Assembly (NCBI RefSeq): GCF_001883705.2
Contig: NZ_MDEQ02000024.1
Location: 1 to 64,000 of the forward strand
DNA length: 64,000 nucleotides
Direction of reading: 5' to 3'
From: Burkholderia catarinensis
Lineage (GTDB): Bacteria; Pseudomonadota; Gammaproteobacteria; Burkholderiales; Burkholderiaceae
Below the pieces are notes generated by a model. That model was not told the DNA's origin, did not search any database, and worked only from the letters and a program-made list of their open reading frames with translations. The position numbers were made by a program, and so were the translations under genes. This document shows, piece after piece, positions 16,509 through 25,800 of the stretch (the stretch's first letter is position 1; each line of letters begins with the position of its first letter).

Positions 16509-17807
16509 TTAGTCGAGCGGCGCGGAACGGAGATCGCTCACCTGTTGCGGCGAGATCGGCGTCCCGTTGTTACCCCATGACATGCGGATGTACGTGACGA
16601 CTGCCGCGACTTCCTGGTTCGATAGCGACTGCGCGAACGGCGGCATCCCATACGGACGCGGATTCTTGAACGTGCTCGGCGGGTAGCCGCCATTCAGCAC
16701 CATGCGGATCGGGTTGACTGCCGATTCCATCATGATCGAGTGGTTGCCCGCGAGCGGCGGATACGCAGGCGGCTTGCCGGCGCCGGTTTCGGCGTGGCAG
16801 GTCGCGCAGTTGTCTGCGTAGATCTTCTTGCCCTGGTCGAACAGCGCGTTGCCGAACTGCTTCGACGGTTCGTACTGCATGTTCTTCGGTGCTTCAGCCT
16901 TCTGCGGGATCGACTTCAGGTACGTCGACATCGCGCGCGTATCTTCGTCAGACATGTACTGCAGGCTGTTGTGGACCACGTCCGCCATCGGGCCGAACAC
17001 CGCGCCCTTGTGCGACACGCCGGCCTGCAGCAGGTCGGACAGCTCCTGCACGTGCCAGTCGCCGAGGCCGAGTTCCTTGTCGTTCGTCAGCGACGGCGCA
17101 TACCAGTTCTGCAGCGGGATCAGGCCGCCTGCGAATGCCGACGAGCTCACCGGGCCGCCCATCATGTTGATCGACGTGTGGCACATCGAGCAGTGGCCGA
17201 GGCCTTCGACGAGGTAGGCGCCGCGGTTCCATTCTACCGACTTCGTCGGATCCGGCTTGTACTCGCCTTCCTTGAAGAACAGCGTGCGCCAGCCGATCAG
17301 CAGGTTGCGGTTGTTGAACGGGAATTTCAGTTCGTGCGGACGGCTCGGCACGGATACCGGCGCAACCGAGCGCAGGTATGCGTAGATCGCGTCCGAATCC
17401 GCGCGCGTGACCTTCGTGTAGCTCGCGAACGGGAAGCCCGGGTAGAGCAGGCTGCCGTCCTTCGAGCGACCCGTGTGCATCGCGCGGTAGAAGTCGTCCG
17501 ACGTCCACTTGCCGATGCCGTTCTGGTCGTCCGGCGTGATGTTCGGCGTGTACATCGTGCCGAACGGCGTCGCCATCGGCAGGCCGCCCGCGAACGACTT
17601 GCCGCCGCGCACGGTGTGGCACGCGATACAGTCGCCGACGCGTGCGAGGTATTCGCCCTTCTTGATCAGCGTGGCCTGGTCGGCCGGCGTGGCCGCGACG
17701 GCGGAGGCGCCGTGCAGCGTGTCGTTGCCCGGCCACAGGACCGGCACGAGGGCGGCGGCCGCGACGATCGCGGCAGCCGAGAGTGCAAACAGGGACTTGC
17801 GTTTCAT
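16509..17807 (-). CDS. Triheme c-type cytochrome (dehydrogenase-subunit type)
   Basis: 432-aa exported cytochrome with three CxxCH sites: C60-H64 (CIACH), C206-H210 (CSMCH) and C334-H338 (CATCH). An uncleaved or cleaved N-terminal hydrophobic signal (residues about 6-25) sends it to the periplasm. Three-heme proteins of this size are electron-acceptor subunits of membrane alcohol/gluconate/aldehyde dehydrogenases, yet no dehydrogenase gene is here. It follows the diheme cytochrome by 19 bp on the same strand, so the two form an operon ending in a terminator. Confidence 0.9.
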   Translation of the reverse strand: MKRKSLFALSAAAIVAAAALVPVLWPGNDTLHGASAVAATPADQATLIKKGEYLARVGDCIACHTVRGGKSFAGGLPMATPFGTMYTPNITPDDQNGIGKWTSDDFYRAMHTGRSKDGSLLYPGFPFASYTKVTRADSDAIYAYLRSVAPVSVPSRPHELKFPFNNRNLLIGWRTLFFKEGEYKPDPTKSVEWNRGAYLVEGLGHCSMCHTSINMMGGPVSSSAFAGGLIPLQNWYAPSLTNDKELGLGDWHVQELSDLLQAGVSHKGAVFGPMADVVHNSLQYMSDEDTRAMSTYLKSIPQKAEAPKNMQYEPSKQFGNALFDQGKKIYADNCATCHAETGAGKPPAYPPLAGNHSIMMESAVNPIRMVLNGGYPPSTFKNPRPYGMPPFAQSLSNQEVAAVVTYIRMSWGNNGTPISPQQVSDLRSAPLD

Positions 17808-17826
17808 TGTGTCTGTCTCCCTTGCC

Positions 17827-18591
17827 TTATTGCGGTTCGCTGCCGCAGGCGAGCGGAGTCTTCATCGAACGCGCCGGAGCCGGCACGGGGTTGGCGGGTG
17901 CCGATTGTGCGGCGAGCCATGCGGTCACGGCCGTCACGTCTTCGTCGGAAAGCTTCGATGCGATGTCGTGCATGCAGTCGGGCGCCTTCGCGTGGCGGTT
18001 GCCCGAGCGCCATGCGCCGAGCTGCGCGCTCAGGTAATCGGCGTGCAGGCCGACGAGGCCCGGGATTGCCGGCTGCATGCCGGTCAGCCCTGCGCCGTGG
18101 CAGGCCACGCAGGCCGGCAGCTTGCGTGACGGATCGCCCTGCGTGACGAGCTGCTTGCCGCGCGCGAGCGTCGCGGTGGGCAGCGTCGGCTTCGCCGGCG
18201 TCGGGTACGGCGGACGCTCGGCCGAGAAGTGCTCGGCGATTTCGCGCAGGTAGTCGTCGTTCAGGTACGTCAGCAGGTAGTTCATCGGCGGGTACTTGCG
18301 CCGGCCGTCACGGAAGTTGACGAGCTGGTTGTACAGGTACTCGGCCGGCTTGCCGGCAAGACGCGGGAAATAGTCGTTGTCCGTACCCTGGCCATGGACG
18401 CCATGGCATGCAGTACAGCCGCGAACGCGCTCGGCCATCGTATCGGGTGCCTTGAGCGGCGCCTGCTGGGCGTGCGCTTGCTCCGTTGGCTTGGTCTGCG
18501 CTTGGGCAGCGCTCATAAGGCCCGCACCGCCGATCAACAGAACGGCGAGCAGCGGACGGAAGAGGCGTCTTGAAGACACACGAGACTCCAT
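17827..18591 (-). CDS. Diheme c-type cytochrome (c4-like)
   Basis: 254-aa periplasmic cytochrome with a signal peptide (RLFRPLLAVLLIGGAGLMSAAQA) and two CxxCH motifs, C59-H63 (CTACH) and C161-H165 (CVACH), in two similar halves as in cytochrome c4. First gene of a two-gene operon with the triheme cytochrome, so electrons could flow between them and a terminal oxidase elsewhere. The C-terminus has an extra Cys (LACGS) of unknown role. Confidence 0.88.
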   Translation of the reverse strand: MESRVSSRRLFRPLLAVLLIGGAGLMSAAQAQTKPTEQAHAQQAPLKAPDTMAERVRGCTACHGVHGQGTDNDYFPRLAGKPAEYLYNQLVNFRDGRRKYPPMNYLLTYLNDDYLREIAEHFSAERPPYPTPAKPTLPTATLARGKQLVTQGDPSRKLPACVACHGAGLTGMQPAIPGLVGLHADYLSAQLGAWRSGNRHAKAPDCMHDIASKLSDEDVTAVTAWLAAQSAPANPVPAPARSMKTPLACGSEPQ

Positions 18592-18969
18592 GTTTATTCG
18601 TCGGGGACCTTGTCCGGGCTACGATCGGCTCGGCGCATGGACGGCAGGACAGGCGGGCTGCTGCGACGCGGCATTCTATCATCGATGGGTAATGACGGCT
18701 ATTTGGCAAAAGGACATCGGTTCCTGTCTGTTTGCGACTTGCGACAATTTGACGCGCATTGCTTCGCGACTGTGTGAACCGGCGTGCGTTTTCACCATCG
18801 AAGACCGTACACTCGCGGGTCGCGCGGCGCCGCCTCCGCCGCAGGTCCAGTCATTTCTCCCGTTTCCGGATTCATCGATGACGTTTTCTACCGTGCCGTT
18901 GCCTTCTTCACGCTGTCCGTCCTGTTGCCGCCGCATTGCCGGCCTGCCGTTGCCGGGAGGGTGTGCGCG
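18592..18969. other. Divergent promoter region, cytochrome c genes and copD-like gene
   Basis: 378 bp between divergent genes. An open frame from 18690 could encode a short Cys-containing peptide but has no ribosome site and overlaps the next start. I see no other gene; promoters for both directions must lie here. Confidence 0.45.
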
Positions 18970-19902
18970 ATGAAGTTCGACAGCTTGTGGATCGGGCAGG
19001 TCGCGCTCGCCGCGCTGATGGACGCCGCGTTCGCGATGGCGGTCGGCTCGGCACTGCTCAAGGCGTGGCTCGGCAAGGACGGCGCGCGGCCGATCATCGC
19101 GCCGTCGCATCCCGCATGGCTGCGCGCGCAACATTCGCTGGCCGCGGCGGCGCTGGCGCTCGTGCTCGCGGATCTCGGCTGGCTGGTCTACGAGGCCGCG
19201 ACGATGAGCGGCGCGGGGCTCGGCGGCGCGTTCGCCGCGATTCCCGTCATGCTGATGCAGACGCACGCGGGCTTCGCGTGGAGCGTCGCGTTCGCCGGCG
19301 CCGTGTTGCTCGCGATCGTCGCGCTGGCGAAGCCGGACGGTCCGGCCGCGCATGCGGTGCTGTGGCTCGCGGTGATCGTGGTCGCGGCCGGCAAGGCATC
19401 GCTCGGCCATGCGGCCGATACGGGCGCGCTGTCCGCGGCGGTCGGCGTACAGACGCTGCACCTGCTCGCGACGGCCGTGTGGGGCGGCCTCGTGCTCGCG
19501 GGCGGGCTCGCGGTGCTGCCGGCGCTCGGTTCGTCGGTCGCGCGCGGTGCGCTGATCCGCATCGGCCAGCAACTGTCGCGTACGTCGATCATCGCGGTCG
19601 TATTCCTGCTCGGAACAGGCGTGCTCAATGCGCTGCGCGGGCTCGGCGGTTCGCTTGCGCCGCTCGACGGCAGCACGTGGGGGCGCGTGTTGCTGCTGAA
19701 GCTGCTGCTCGTCGCGCTCGCGCTCGTGCTCGGCGGCCTGAACCGCTTCTCGGCGCTGCCGCGCTTGCGCCGCACCGCCTCGACCGAGGACGCGCACACG
19801 TTCCGCAACATCCTGCATCTGGAAGGGCTGACGATGATCGGCGTGTTCGTCGCGGCCGCGGTGCTGTCGTTCAGCGTGCCGGGGTTCGCGGCGCTCGGCT
19901 GA
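18970..19902 (+). CDS. copD: CopD-like integral membrane protein
   Basis: 310-aa inner-membrane protein with about eight hydrophobic segments, matching the CopD/PcoD copper-import family. His/Met residues that could bind metal occur in MLMQTHAGFAW, LGHAAD and TLHLLAT. CopD usually works with periplasmic CopC, but no copC is adjacent, so copper function is inferred from family only. ATG 18970 follows GGGAGG (18956-18961). It is single, with a terminator-like hairpin shared with the convergent dgoD. Confidence 0.78.
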   Translation: MKFDSLWIGQVALAALMDAAFAMAVGSALLKAWLGKDGARPIIAPSHPAWLRAQHSLAAAALALVLADLGWLVYEAATMSGAGLGGAFAAIPVMLMQTHAGFAWSVAFAGAVLLAIVALAKPDGPAAHAVLWLAVIVVAAGKASLGHAADTGALSAAVGVQTLHLLATAVWGGLVLAGGLAVLPALGSSVARGALIRIGQQLSRTSIIAVVFLLGTGVLNALRGLGGSLAPLDGSTWGRVLLLKLLLVALALVLGGLNRFSALPRLRRTASTEDAHTFRNILHLEGLTMIGVFVAAAVLSFSVPGFAALG

Positions 19903-19944
19903 CGGCAGGTTTCGCGCGGCACCCTGGCGTGGCGCCGCGCATGC

Positions 19945-19970
19945 AAAAACGGCCGCCTGTCGGGCGGCCG
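19945..19970 (-). terminator. Rho-independent terminator of dgoD
   Basis: 8-bp stem CGGCCGCC / GGCGGCCG with a 5-nt loop; on the minus strand it is followed by TTTTT. It lies between convergent copD and dgoD and could act for both. Confidence 0.75.
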
Positions 19971-20025
19971 CACTGAAGTCGATGCGTATCGCGCGGGCCG
20001 CGACCGCGCGCGATGCGCATCGCGC

Positions 20026-21174
20026 TCACCACTCGGCGACGCTGCCGTCCGCGTGGCGCCACACCGGGTTGCGCCAGCGGTGGCCCGTCTTCGCCATCTC
20101 TCGCACCTTCTCCTCGTTGACGTCGATGCCGAGCCCCGGGCCCTGCGGGATCGCGACGAAGCCGTCCTCGTAGCGGAACACCTCGGGGTTGCGCAGGTAG
20201 TCGAGCAGGTCGTTGCCCTGGTTGTAGTGGATGCCGAGGCTCTGCTCCTGGATGAACGCGTTGTAGCTGATCGCGTCGAGCTGCAGGCACGCGGCGAGCG
20301 CGATCGGGCCGAGCGGGCAGTGCAGCGCGAGCGCGACGTCGTAGCTTTCCGCGAGCGTCGCGATCTTGCGGCACTCGGTGATGCCGCCCGCGTGCGACGC
20401 GTCGGGCTGGATGATATCCACGTAGCCGCCCGCAAGGATGTGCTTGAAATCCCAGCGCGAGTACAGCCGTTCACCGAGCGCGATCGGCGTGTTGGTCTGG
20501 TTGACGATGTCGCGCAGCGCCTCGGCGTTCTCTGACAGCACCGGCTCCTCGATGAACATCAGCTTGTACGGATCGAGTTCCTTCGCGAGCACCTTCGCCA
20601 TCGGCTTGTGCACGCGGCCGTGGAAGTCGACGCCGATCCCGACGTGCGGGCCGACCGCGTCGCGCACTGCCGCGACGTTCGCGATCACCTGCTCGACCTT
20701 GTCGTAGGTGTCGACGATCTGCAACTCCTCGGAACCGTTCATCTTCACGGCCTTGAAGCCGCGCTCGACGACCGCGCGCGCGTTGTTCGCGACGTCGCTC
20801 GGCCGGTCGCCGCCGATCCACGAATACACCTTGATGCGATCGCGCACCTGGCCGCCCAGCAGCGCGTGCACGGGTACGCCGTGATGCTTGCCCTTGATGT
20901 CCCAAAGCGCCTGGTCGACGCCCGCGATCGCGCTCATCATGATCGGGCCGCCGCGGTAGAAGCCCGCGCGGTACATTACCTGCCAGTGATCCTCGATCAG
21001 CAGCGGATCCTTGCCGACGAGATAGTCGGCCAACTCCTGCACGGCGGCCTCGACCGTGTGCGCGCGGCCTTCGACGACCGGCTCGCCCCAGCCGACGATG
21101 CCCTCGTCGGTTTCGATCTTGAGGAACAGCCAGCGCGGCGGGACGACGAAGGTTTCGAGGCGGGTGATTTTCAT
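20026..21174 (-). CDS. dgoD: D-galactonate dehydratase
   Basis: Dehydrates D-galactonate to 2-keto-3-deoxygalactonate (DeLey-Doudoroff route). 382 aa, the same length as E. coli DgoD, in the mandelate racemase/enolase superfamily. Metal ligands are visible in GVDFHGR, FIEEPVLSEN and ALGERLYSR; the KMNG segment and the LALHCPLGPIALAA His supply the general acid/base positions. ATG 21174 (MKITRLE) is the conserved start; an ATG 15 bases earlier is less likely. Kinase and aldolase genes (dgoK, dgoA) are not here. Confidence 0.92.
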   Translation of the reverse strand: MKITRLETFVVPPRWLFLKIETDEGIVGWGEPVVEGRAHTVEAAVQELADYLVGKDPLLIEDHWQVMYRAGFYRGGPIMMSAIAGVDQALWDIKGKHHGVPVHALLGGQVRDRIKVYSWIGGDRPSDVANNARAVVERGFKAVKMNGSEELQIVDTYDKVEQVIANVAAVRDAVGPHVGIGVDFHGRVHKPMAKVLAKELDPYKLMFIEEPVLSENAEALRDIVNQTNTPIALGERLYSRWDFKHILAGGYVDIIQPDASHAGGITECRKIATLAESYDVALALHCPLGPIALAACLQLDAISYNAFIQEQSLGIHYNQGNDLLDYLRNPEVFRYEDGFVAIPQGPGLGIDVNEEKVREMAKTGHRWRNPVWRHADGSVAEW

Positions 21175-21265
21175 GATGCGTGTCTCCATGGTTGACCGGC
21201 GCGGCCGCTCGGGCGCGGCGCACGGTCGCGTGCTTTCACGGTTATCCTAGCGTAGCCCGATAAAA

Positions 21266-21286
21266 AATAGTATTAATAGCACTATT
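21266..21286. promoter_or_regulatory. Candidate DgoR operator
   Basis: AATAGT-N9-ACTATT inverted repeat in the divergent dgoD/dgoR gap, inside an unusually AT-rich run. GntR/FadR-type regulators bind such short palindromes near their own genes. A similar GATAGT occurs at 21292. Confidence 0.5.
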
Positions 21287-21332
21287 GTGCAGATAGTGGG
21301 CAGCCGGCCTGCCGGCCCAACGGAGAACGATC

Positions 21333-22013
21333 ATTCAACGCGACCTGCATGGACAGACGGCCTTTCTGCTGGCGACGGCGATCCTGCGCGGCGACTATCC
21401 GCCCGAGTCGCTGCTGCCGAGGGAGCCCGACCTGATGGAGATGTACGGCGTGAGCCGCACGGTGATGCGCGAGGCGCTGCGCACGCTCACGTCGAAAGGG
21501 CTGGTCGAATCGCGGCCGAAGGTCGGCACGCGCGTGCGGCCGCGCCGCGCATGGAACCTGCTCGACGCCGACCTGCTCGAGTGGTATGCGCGCGTCGCGC
21601 CGCCGCTCGCGTTCGCGCTGAAGCTGCAGGAGATGCGCGAGATGATCGAGCCGTACGCGGCCGCGCTTGCCGCGCGTGCACATACGCCGGAGGCGTTCGA
21701 TGCGATCGACGGCGCGGCGCGCGCGATGGCCGCCGCGCGCAACGTTGACGAATGGGTGCGGGCCGACCTGCGCTTTCACCTGAGCGTGCTGGAGGCCGGC
21801 GGCAACGAGCTGCTGGTGCCGCTCGGCGCGCTGATCGATCGCACGCTCGAGGCGCAATTGCAACTGAATGCGCGCCGCGCGGATGTTTACAACGCGTCGC
21901 TCGCCGAGCATACGGCCGTCAGCGACGCGATCCGCGTGCGCGACGAGGACGGTGCGCGCCGCGCGATGGCGACGCTGCTCGCGGTGACGCGCGCGCGGAT
22001 CGAGATGTCGTGA
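21333..22013 (+). CDS. dgoR: GntR/FadR-type regulator of galactonate use
   Basis: Repressor-type regulator with N-terminal winged helix (LATAILRGDYPPESLLPREPDL.. SRTVMREALRTL) and C-terminal FCD ligand domain (ALKLQEMREMIEP; His in FHLSV and SLAEHTAV as metal ligands). Conserved sequence begins well before the first ATG (21435), which would cut the winged helix. The frame is open from 21297 but has no ATG, GTG or TTG; GGAG at 21322-21325 points to ATT at 21333 (226 aa), or ATC at 21330. Divergent from dgoD, as expected for its regulator. Confidence 0.82.
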   Translation: MQRDLHGQTAFLLATAILRGDYPPESLLPREPDLMEMYGVSRTVMREALRTLTSKGLVESRPKVGTRVRPRRAWNLLDADLLEWYARVAPPLAFALKLQEMREMIEPYAAALAARAHTPEAFDAIDGAARAMAAARNVDEWVRADLRFHLSVLEAGGNELLVPLGALIDRTLEAQLQLNARRADVYNASLAEHTAVSDAIRVRDEDGARRAMATLLAVTRARIEMS

Positions 22014-22040
22014 CGGGAAAGGGCGGGCGATGCGACGCGG

Positions 22041-22286
22041 TCAGGCGTTCGCGCAGCCACCCGGCTTGTGGATGCGCTCCGTCGACGCCGGGTATTTCGC
22101 GAGCAGGCTCGCCGACCGCCGCGGGCGCACGACCAGGTCGCCGCCGCAGTTCGGGCAGCGGCCCTTCAGCACGTCGTCGGTGCAGGTCGCGCAGAACGTA
22201 CATTCAAACGTACAGATGCGCGCATCCGCCGAATCGGGCGGCAGGTCCTTGTCGCAGCATTCGCAGCCGGGGCGCAGTTCGAGCAT
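22041..22286 (-). CDS. DUF1272-type zinc-ribbon protein
   Basis: 81-aa Cys-rich protein, start MLELRPGCECCDKDLPP, with Cys pairs in CECC, ICTFECTFCATC and GRCPNCGGD, suggesting two zinc sites. It matches the DUF1272 pattern; the role is unknown. ATG 22286 has AAGGA at good spacing. Convergent with dgoR, divergent from the GFA gene. Confidence 0.8.
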   Translation of the reverse strand: MLELRPGCECCDKDLPPDSADARICTFECTFCATCTDDVLKGRCPNCGGDLVVRPRRSASLLAKYPASTERIHKPGGCANA

Positions 22287-22440
22287 GACGGTTTTCCTTG
22301 GTTTGGGTAGGGTCGGGACGGGCGCCGCCGGACATTGCGTGCGGCGCATGTGCGCGCTACTGTACGCGAATGGATCGGCTCGGCCAACGGTGTCCCGACC
22401 GGGCGCCGTCGTCGTGCACGGGCCGCACCGGGAGACGACC

Positions 22441-22788
22441 ATGCTTTATCGCGGAAGCTGTCACTGCGGAGACGTGAAGTTCGAGGCGGAAGGCGACCTG
22501 CAGGGTGTGATGGCGTGCAACTGCTCGATCTGCCGGCGCAAGGGCGCGCTGATGTGGTTCGTGCCGCGCGACCAGATGAAGCTCCTCACGCCCGACGAGA
22601 ACCTCGCGACCTACATGTTCAACAAGCACGTGATCAAGCACCTCTTCTGCAAGCGTTGCGGGATCCATGCGTTCGGCGAGGGCGTGCATCCGAACGGTAC
22701 CGCGATGGCTGCGATCAACGTGCGCTGCCTCGAGGATGTCGACCTCGACGCGCTGCCTGTCACGCACTTCGACGGCCGCTCGCACTGA
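22441..22788 (+). CDS. GFA-family (glutathione-dependent formaldehyde-activating type) protein
   Basis: 115-aa zinc protein with the GFA fold: GSCHCGDVKFE, CNCSICRRKGAL and FCKRCGIHAFGEG provide the Cys ligands of the two zinc sites. Most family members have no proven reaction, and the catalytic link to formaldehyde is doubtful in general. ATG 22441 directly follows GGGAGACGACC. The gene is single and ends tail to tail with the PBP gene. Confidence 0.85.
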   Translation: MLYRGSCHCGDVKFEAEGDLQGVMACNCSICRRKGALMWFVPRDQMKLLTPDENLATYMFNKHVIKHLFCKRCGIHAFGEGVHPNGTAMAAINVRCLEDVDLDALPVTHFDGRSH

Positions 22789-22822
22789 GCGGCGCGCCGG
22801 CGCAGGAACGGATGCGCGGCGC

Positions 22823-25800
22823 TCAGGACGGTTGTGCGGCAGCGACGCCCGGCGCAGGCGTTTCCGCTTGCGGCGCGGGGCCCGCGGTGCGCGTGCCGGC
22901 GCGGGCCGGGCGTTCGATCAGCGGCGCGAGCGCCGGCGCCATCGACTTCAGCAACTGCACGGCCATCGCACTCGTGAAGTCGTAGCGTGCCGCATACGGT
23001 TCGTGCGCGGTAGCCGTCAGGACCCCGAAGAACCGGTCGCCGAGCACGAATACAAACGTGCCGCTGCGGTTGACCTTGCGCGACTCGATCAGGCGCGCGC
23101 CGCGCGCATAGACGTTGAAGCGCTGGTCGCCCGTCCCCGTCTTGCCGTACACGTCGAGTGTCTTGCCGTCGGGCAGCGTGAAGCCGCCCGCGAGGCGGCG
23201 CGCGGTGCCGTTGAGCACGACGTCGCGCAGCAGCGTGTGCACAACGTTGACGATTTCCGGCGACAGCGTCGGCTGCGGCTGCGCGGCCGCGCGCACGAAG
23301 CGGGTTTCGTACGGCGTACCCTTCGCGAAGTCGAGCCGGGTGATCGTCTCGGTCGGTGCTTTCTGGCCGCCGTTCGCGATCAGGCCGATCAGTTTCGCGA
23401 GCGCGTCGGGCTGGTCGCCCGACGCGCCGATCGCGGCCGCGTAGGACGGCGTGACTTCCGCGAACGGGTAGCCGAGCGCGCGCCACGCTTTCGTGATCTC
23501 CGCGTATGCGCGCAGCTCGACCATGCGGCGGATGCGCCGGTCCTGGGTCCCGTGGTAACGGGTCTTGTACAGCCACGAGTACGTGTAGAAACGCGCATCG
23601 CGGCTGTCGCGCTGAACATCGCCGAGCGGCGCGCCCGGATGCGCGCGCAGGTAGTTGAGCGTCCACAGTGCGAGCGGATGGACGCTCGCGATATAGCCGC
23701 GATCGTTGAGGTTGAAGCGGTCGATCGCGTACTTCGCGTAGAGCGCGGCGAGATCGTCGTCGGACAGCGTCGCGGCCGGCGTGCCCTTCAGTTGCGTGCG
23801 CATCTGCGCATCGAACCACGCGAGCGATTCGTTCGGCGCGACGCTGCGCAGCACCGTCGCGATCTTCGGCGGCGACTTGCGCACGTCGTGCAGCATCAGC
23901 GCGAGCGCATCGTCGGGCGCCTTGCCCGCATAGCGCGTGTAGTAGCGCTTCACGTAGACCTGGCTTTCGCCGTCGACGAATTGTTGCAGGTAGTGCTGGC
24001 GCTGCGCGGGATCGCCGAGCCACGACGACGACGGGCCGGCCGCCTGCAGCGTCTCGTAGTGGACGATGTCGCGCATCAGCCGCACGAACACGAGGTTGAC
24101 CGAGTGCTCGAACGCCGCGTGCAGCGTCAGGATGCGGCCATTGTCCGACTTCTCGAAGTTGGAAAACACCTGCGCGCCGCCGCCCGTGTAGAACACGTCG
24201 GGGCTCGCCGAATACTTGCGCTCGACGGCCGCGTCGAGCATCGCCTGCAGCGAGCGGTCGCGCGTATGCGACAGGTAGTCGAGCGCCCAGTGAGACAACC
24301 CGTCGACCGGGTCGGGCTTCACGCGCGCGAGCGCCGCGTTCGACAGGTTCGCATAGCGCGCATGCAGGTCGGAGACGATCTGCAGGTACGTGATCAGCGT
24401 GCGCAGTTTCGCGGTCGAGCCGAGGTTGATGCGGCCGCCGCGATTCACGTCGAACGGCTCGTTCACGCTGTCGGTCTGCACGCGCAGCAGGTTTGCGCCG
24501 TTGCGGCGTTCGTACAGCGTGAAGCTGTACGTGAGGTGAGACGGGTCGTCCTTTGGCGCGAGCATCTCGAAACCGTACAGGCCGGCGGCCTGCGCGCCGT
24601 CGCGCGTCGATGCCCGCGCGAGCCGTTCGGCGACGGCCTGCTGCACGCCGTTGTCGAGCGTGCTCGTCGCCTCCAGGTCGAACTGGTCGAGCTGGTACAC
24701 GTCGCTGATACCAAGCGCCGACAGCAGCGATGCGCGCGCGGACGTCACGGCCTTGCGCGACACGAACGACTGCACGTGCGCTGTGGCCGGCGGCGCGCTG
24801 CGTTCGATCTGCGCGGAGAGCGCGGCATCGCGCAGCGCGGGGGAGATCACGCCGCCGCCCGACAGCAGCCGCAGGTAGCTGTCGGTCAGCCGCTGCAGCG
24901 CCGGAAAGCCGCCGTTGAGGAAGTACGACGGCGCGCGCTGCGCGATGATCAGCGACAGCACCTCGCGGAACGTCTTGCCCTGTTCGTCGACGTTGTCGCC
25001 GGTCGTCGGCGCGGACAGGATGCGGTTCACGTCGTTGAAGTCGCGGCCGTACCAGGCGGCGAGACCGTCGCCGATGCCGGTGATTTCGCCGATATGCGGC
25101 CGCGCGGCGAGCGGCACCGAGTTCAGGTAGCGCACGACGATCGTGCGGCGCGCGAGCATCGTCTGCGGGCCGTCCAGGTACGCGCGGATCGACGCGGACG
25201 CGATCTGCCGCAGCTTCTCGGGCGGCGTCGCGGTGCGGCCGTCGGGCGAATGGCGGAACTTCTCGATCTGCGTCGCGAGCGTGCTGCCGCCCGGGCGCGC
25301 CTGGTGGCGGTCGACGACGTGCAGCGCCTGGTCGGCGAGCGCGCGGCCGAAGCGCCCCCAGTCGATCGCGGGGTTGCGGTTCGGTTGGTTCGCGTCGAGC
25401 AGGTAGCGGTCCTCGATGAACAGCAGGGAATCGGTGATCACGCGCGGCACCGTGTCGAAGTCGGCGTAGACGCGTTGCGGGAACACGGTCGCGAACAGCG
25501 GCGAGCCGTTCGAATCGAACAGCATCAGGCCTGTCTGGTCTTTCTCTTCGTAAGGGAGGAACAACCCGCGACCGGCGAGCGACAGCATGCGTTGCGAATC
25601 GCGCGCCTGCTTGGCGACGACGAAGCCGCGCGCGAGCAGCCGCTCCTGGAACGATGGAATCATCGCGTAGCCGAGGCGCTCGTCGTAAGGGCCGTTCGCA
25701 GGGAAGCGGATGTGATCGCTCGCCCCCGTTTCGACCGTGTAGCCGACGTCGCGGGTGAGCTCGGACAGGTAACGGGCCTGCAGCCGGGACGTTTCGATCT

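Noticed and set aside
18690..18973. Short Cys-containing open frame in front of copD
   Set aside because: No ribosome site, overlaps the copD start and lacks any recognisable motif.
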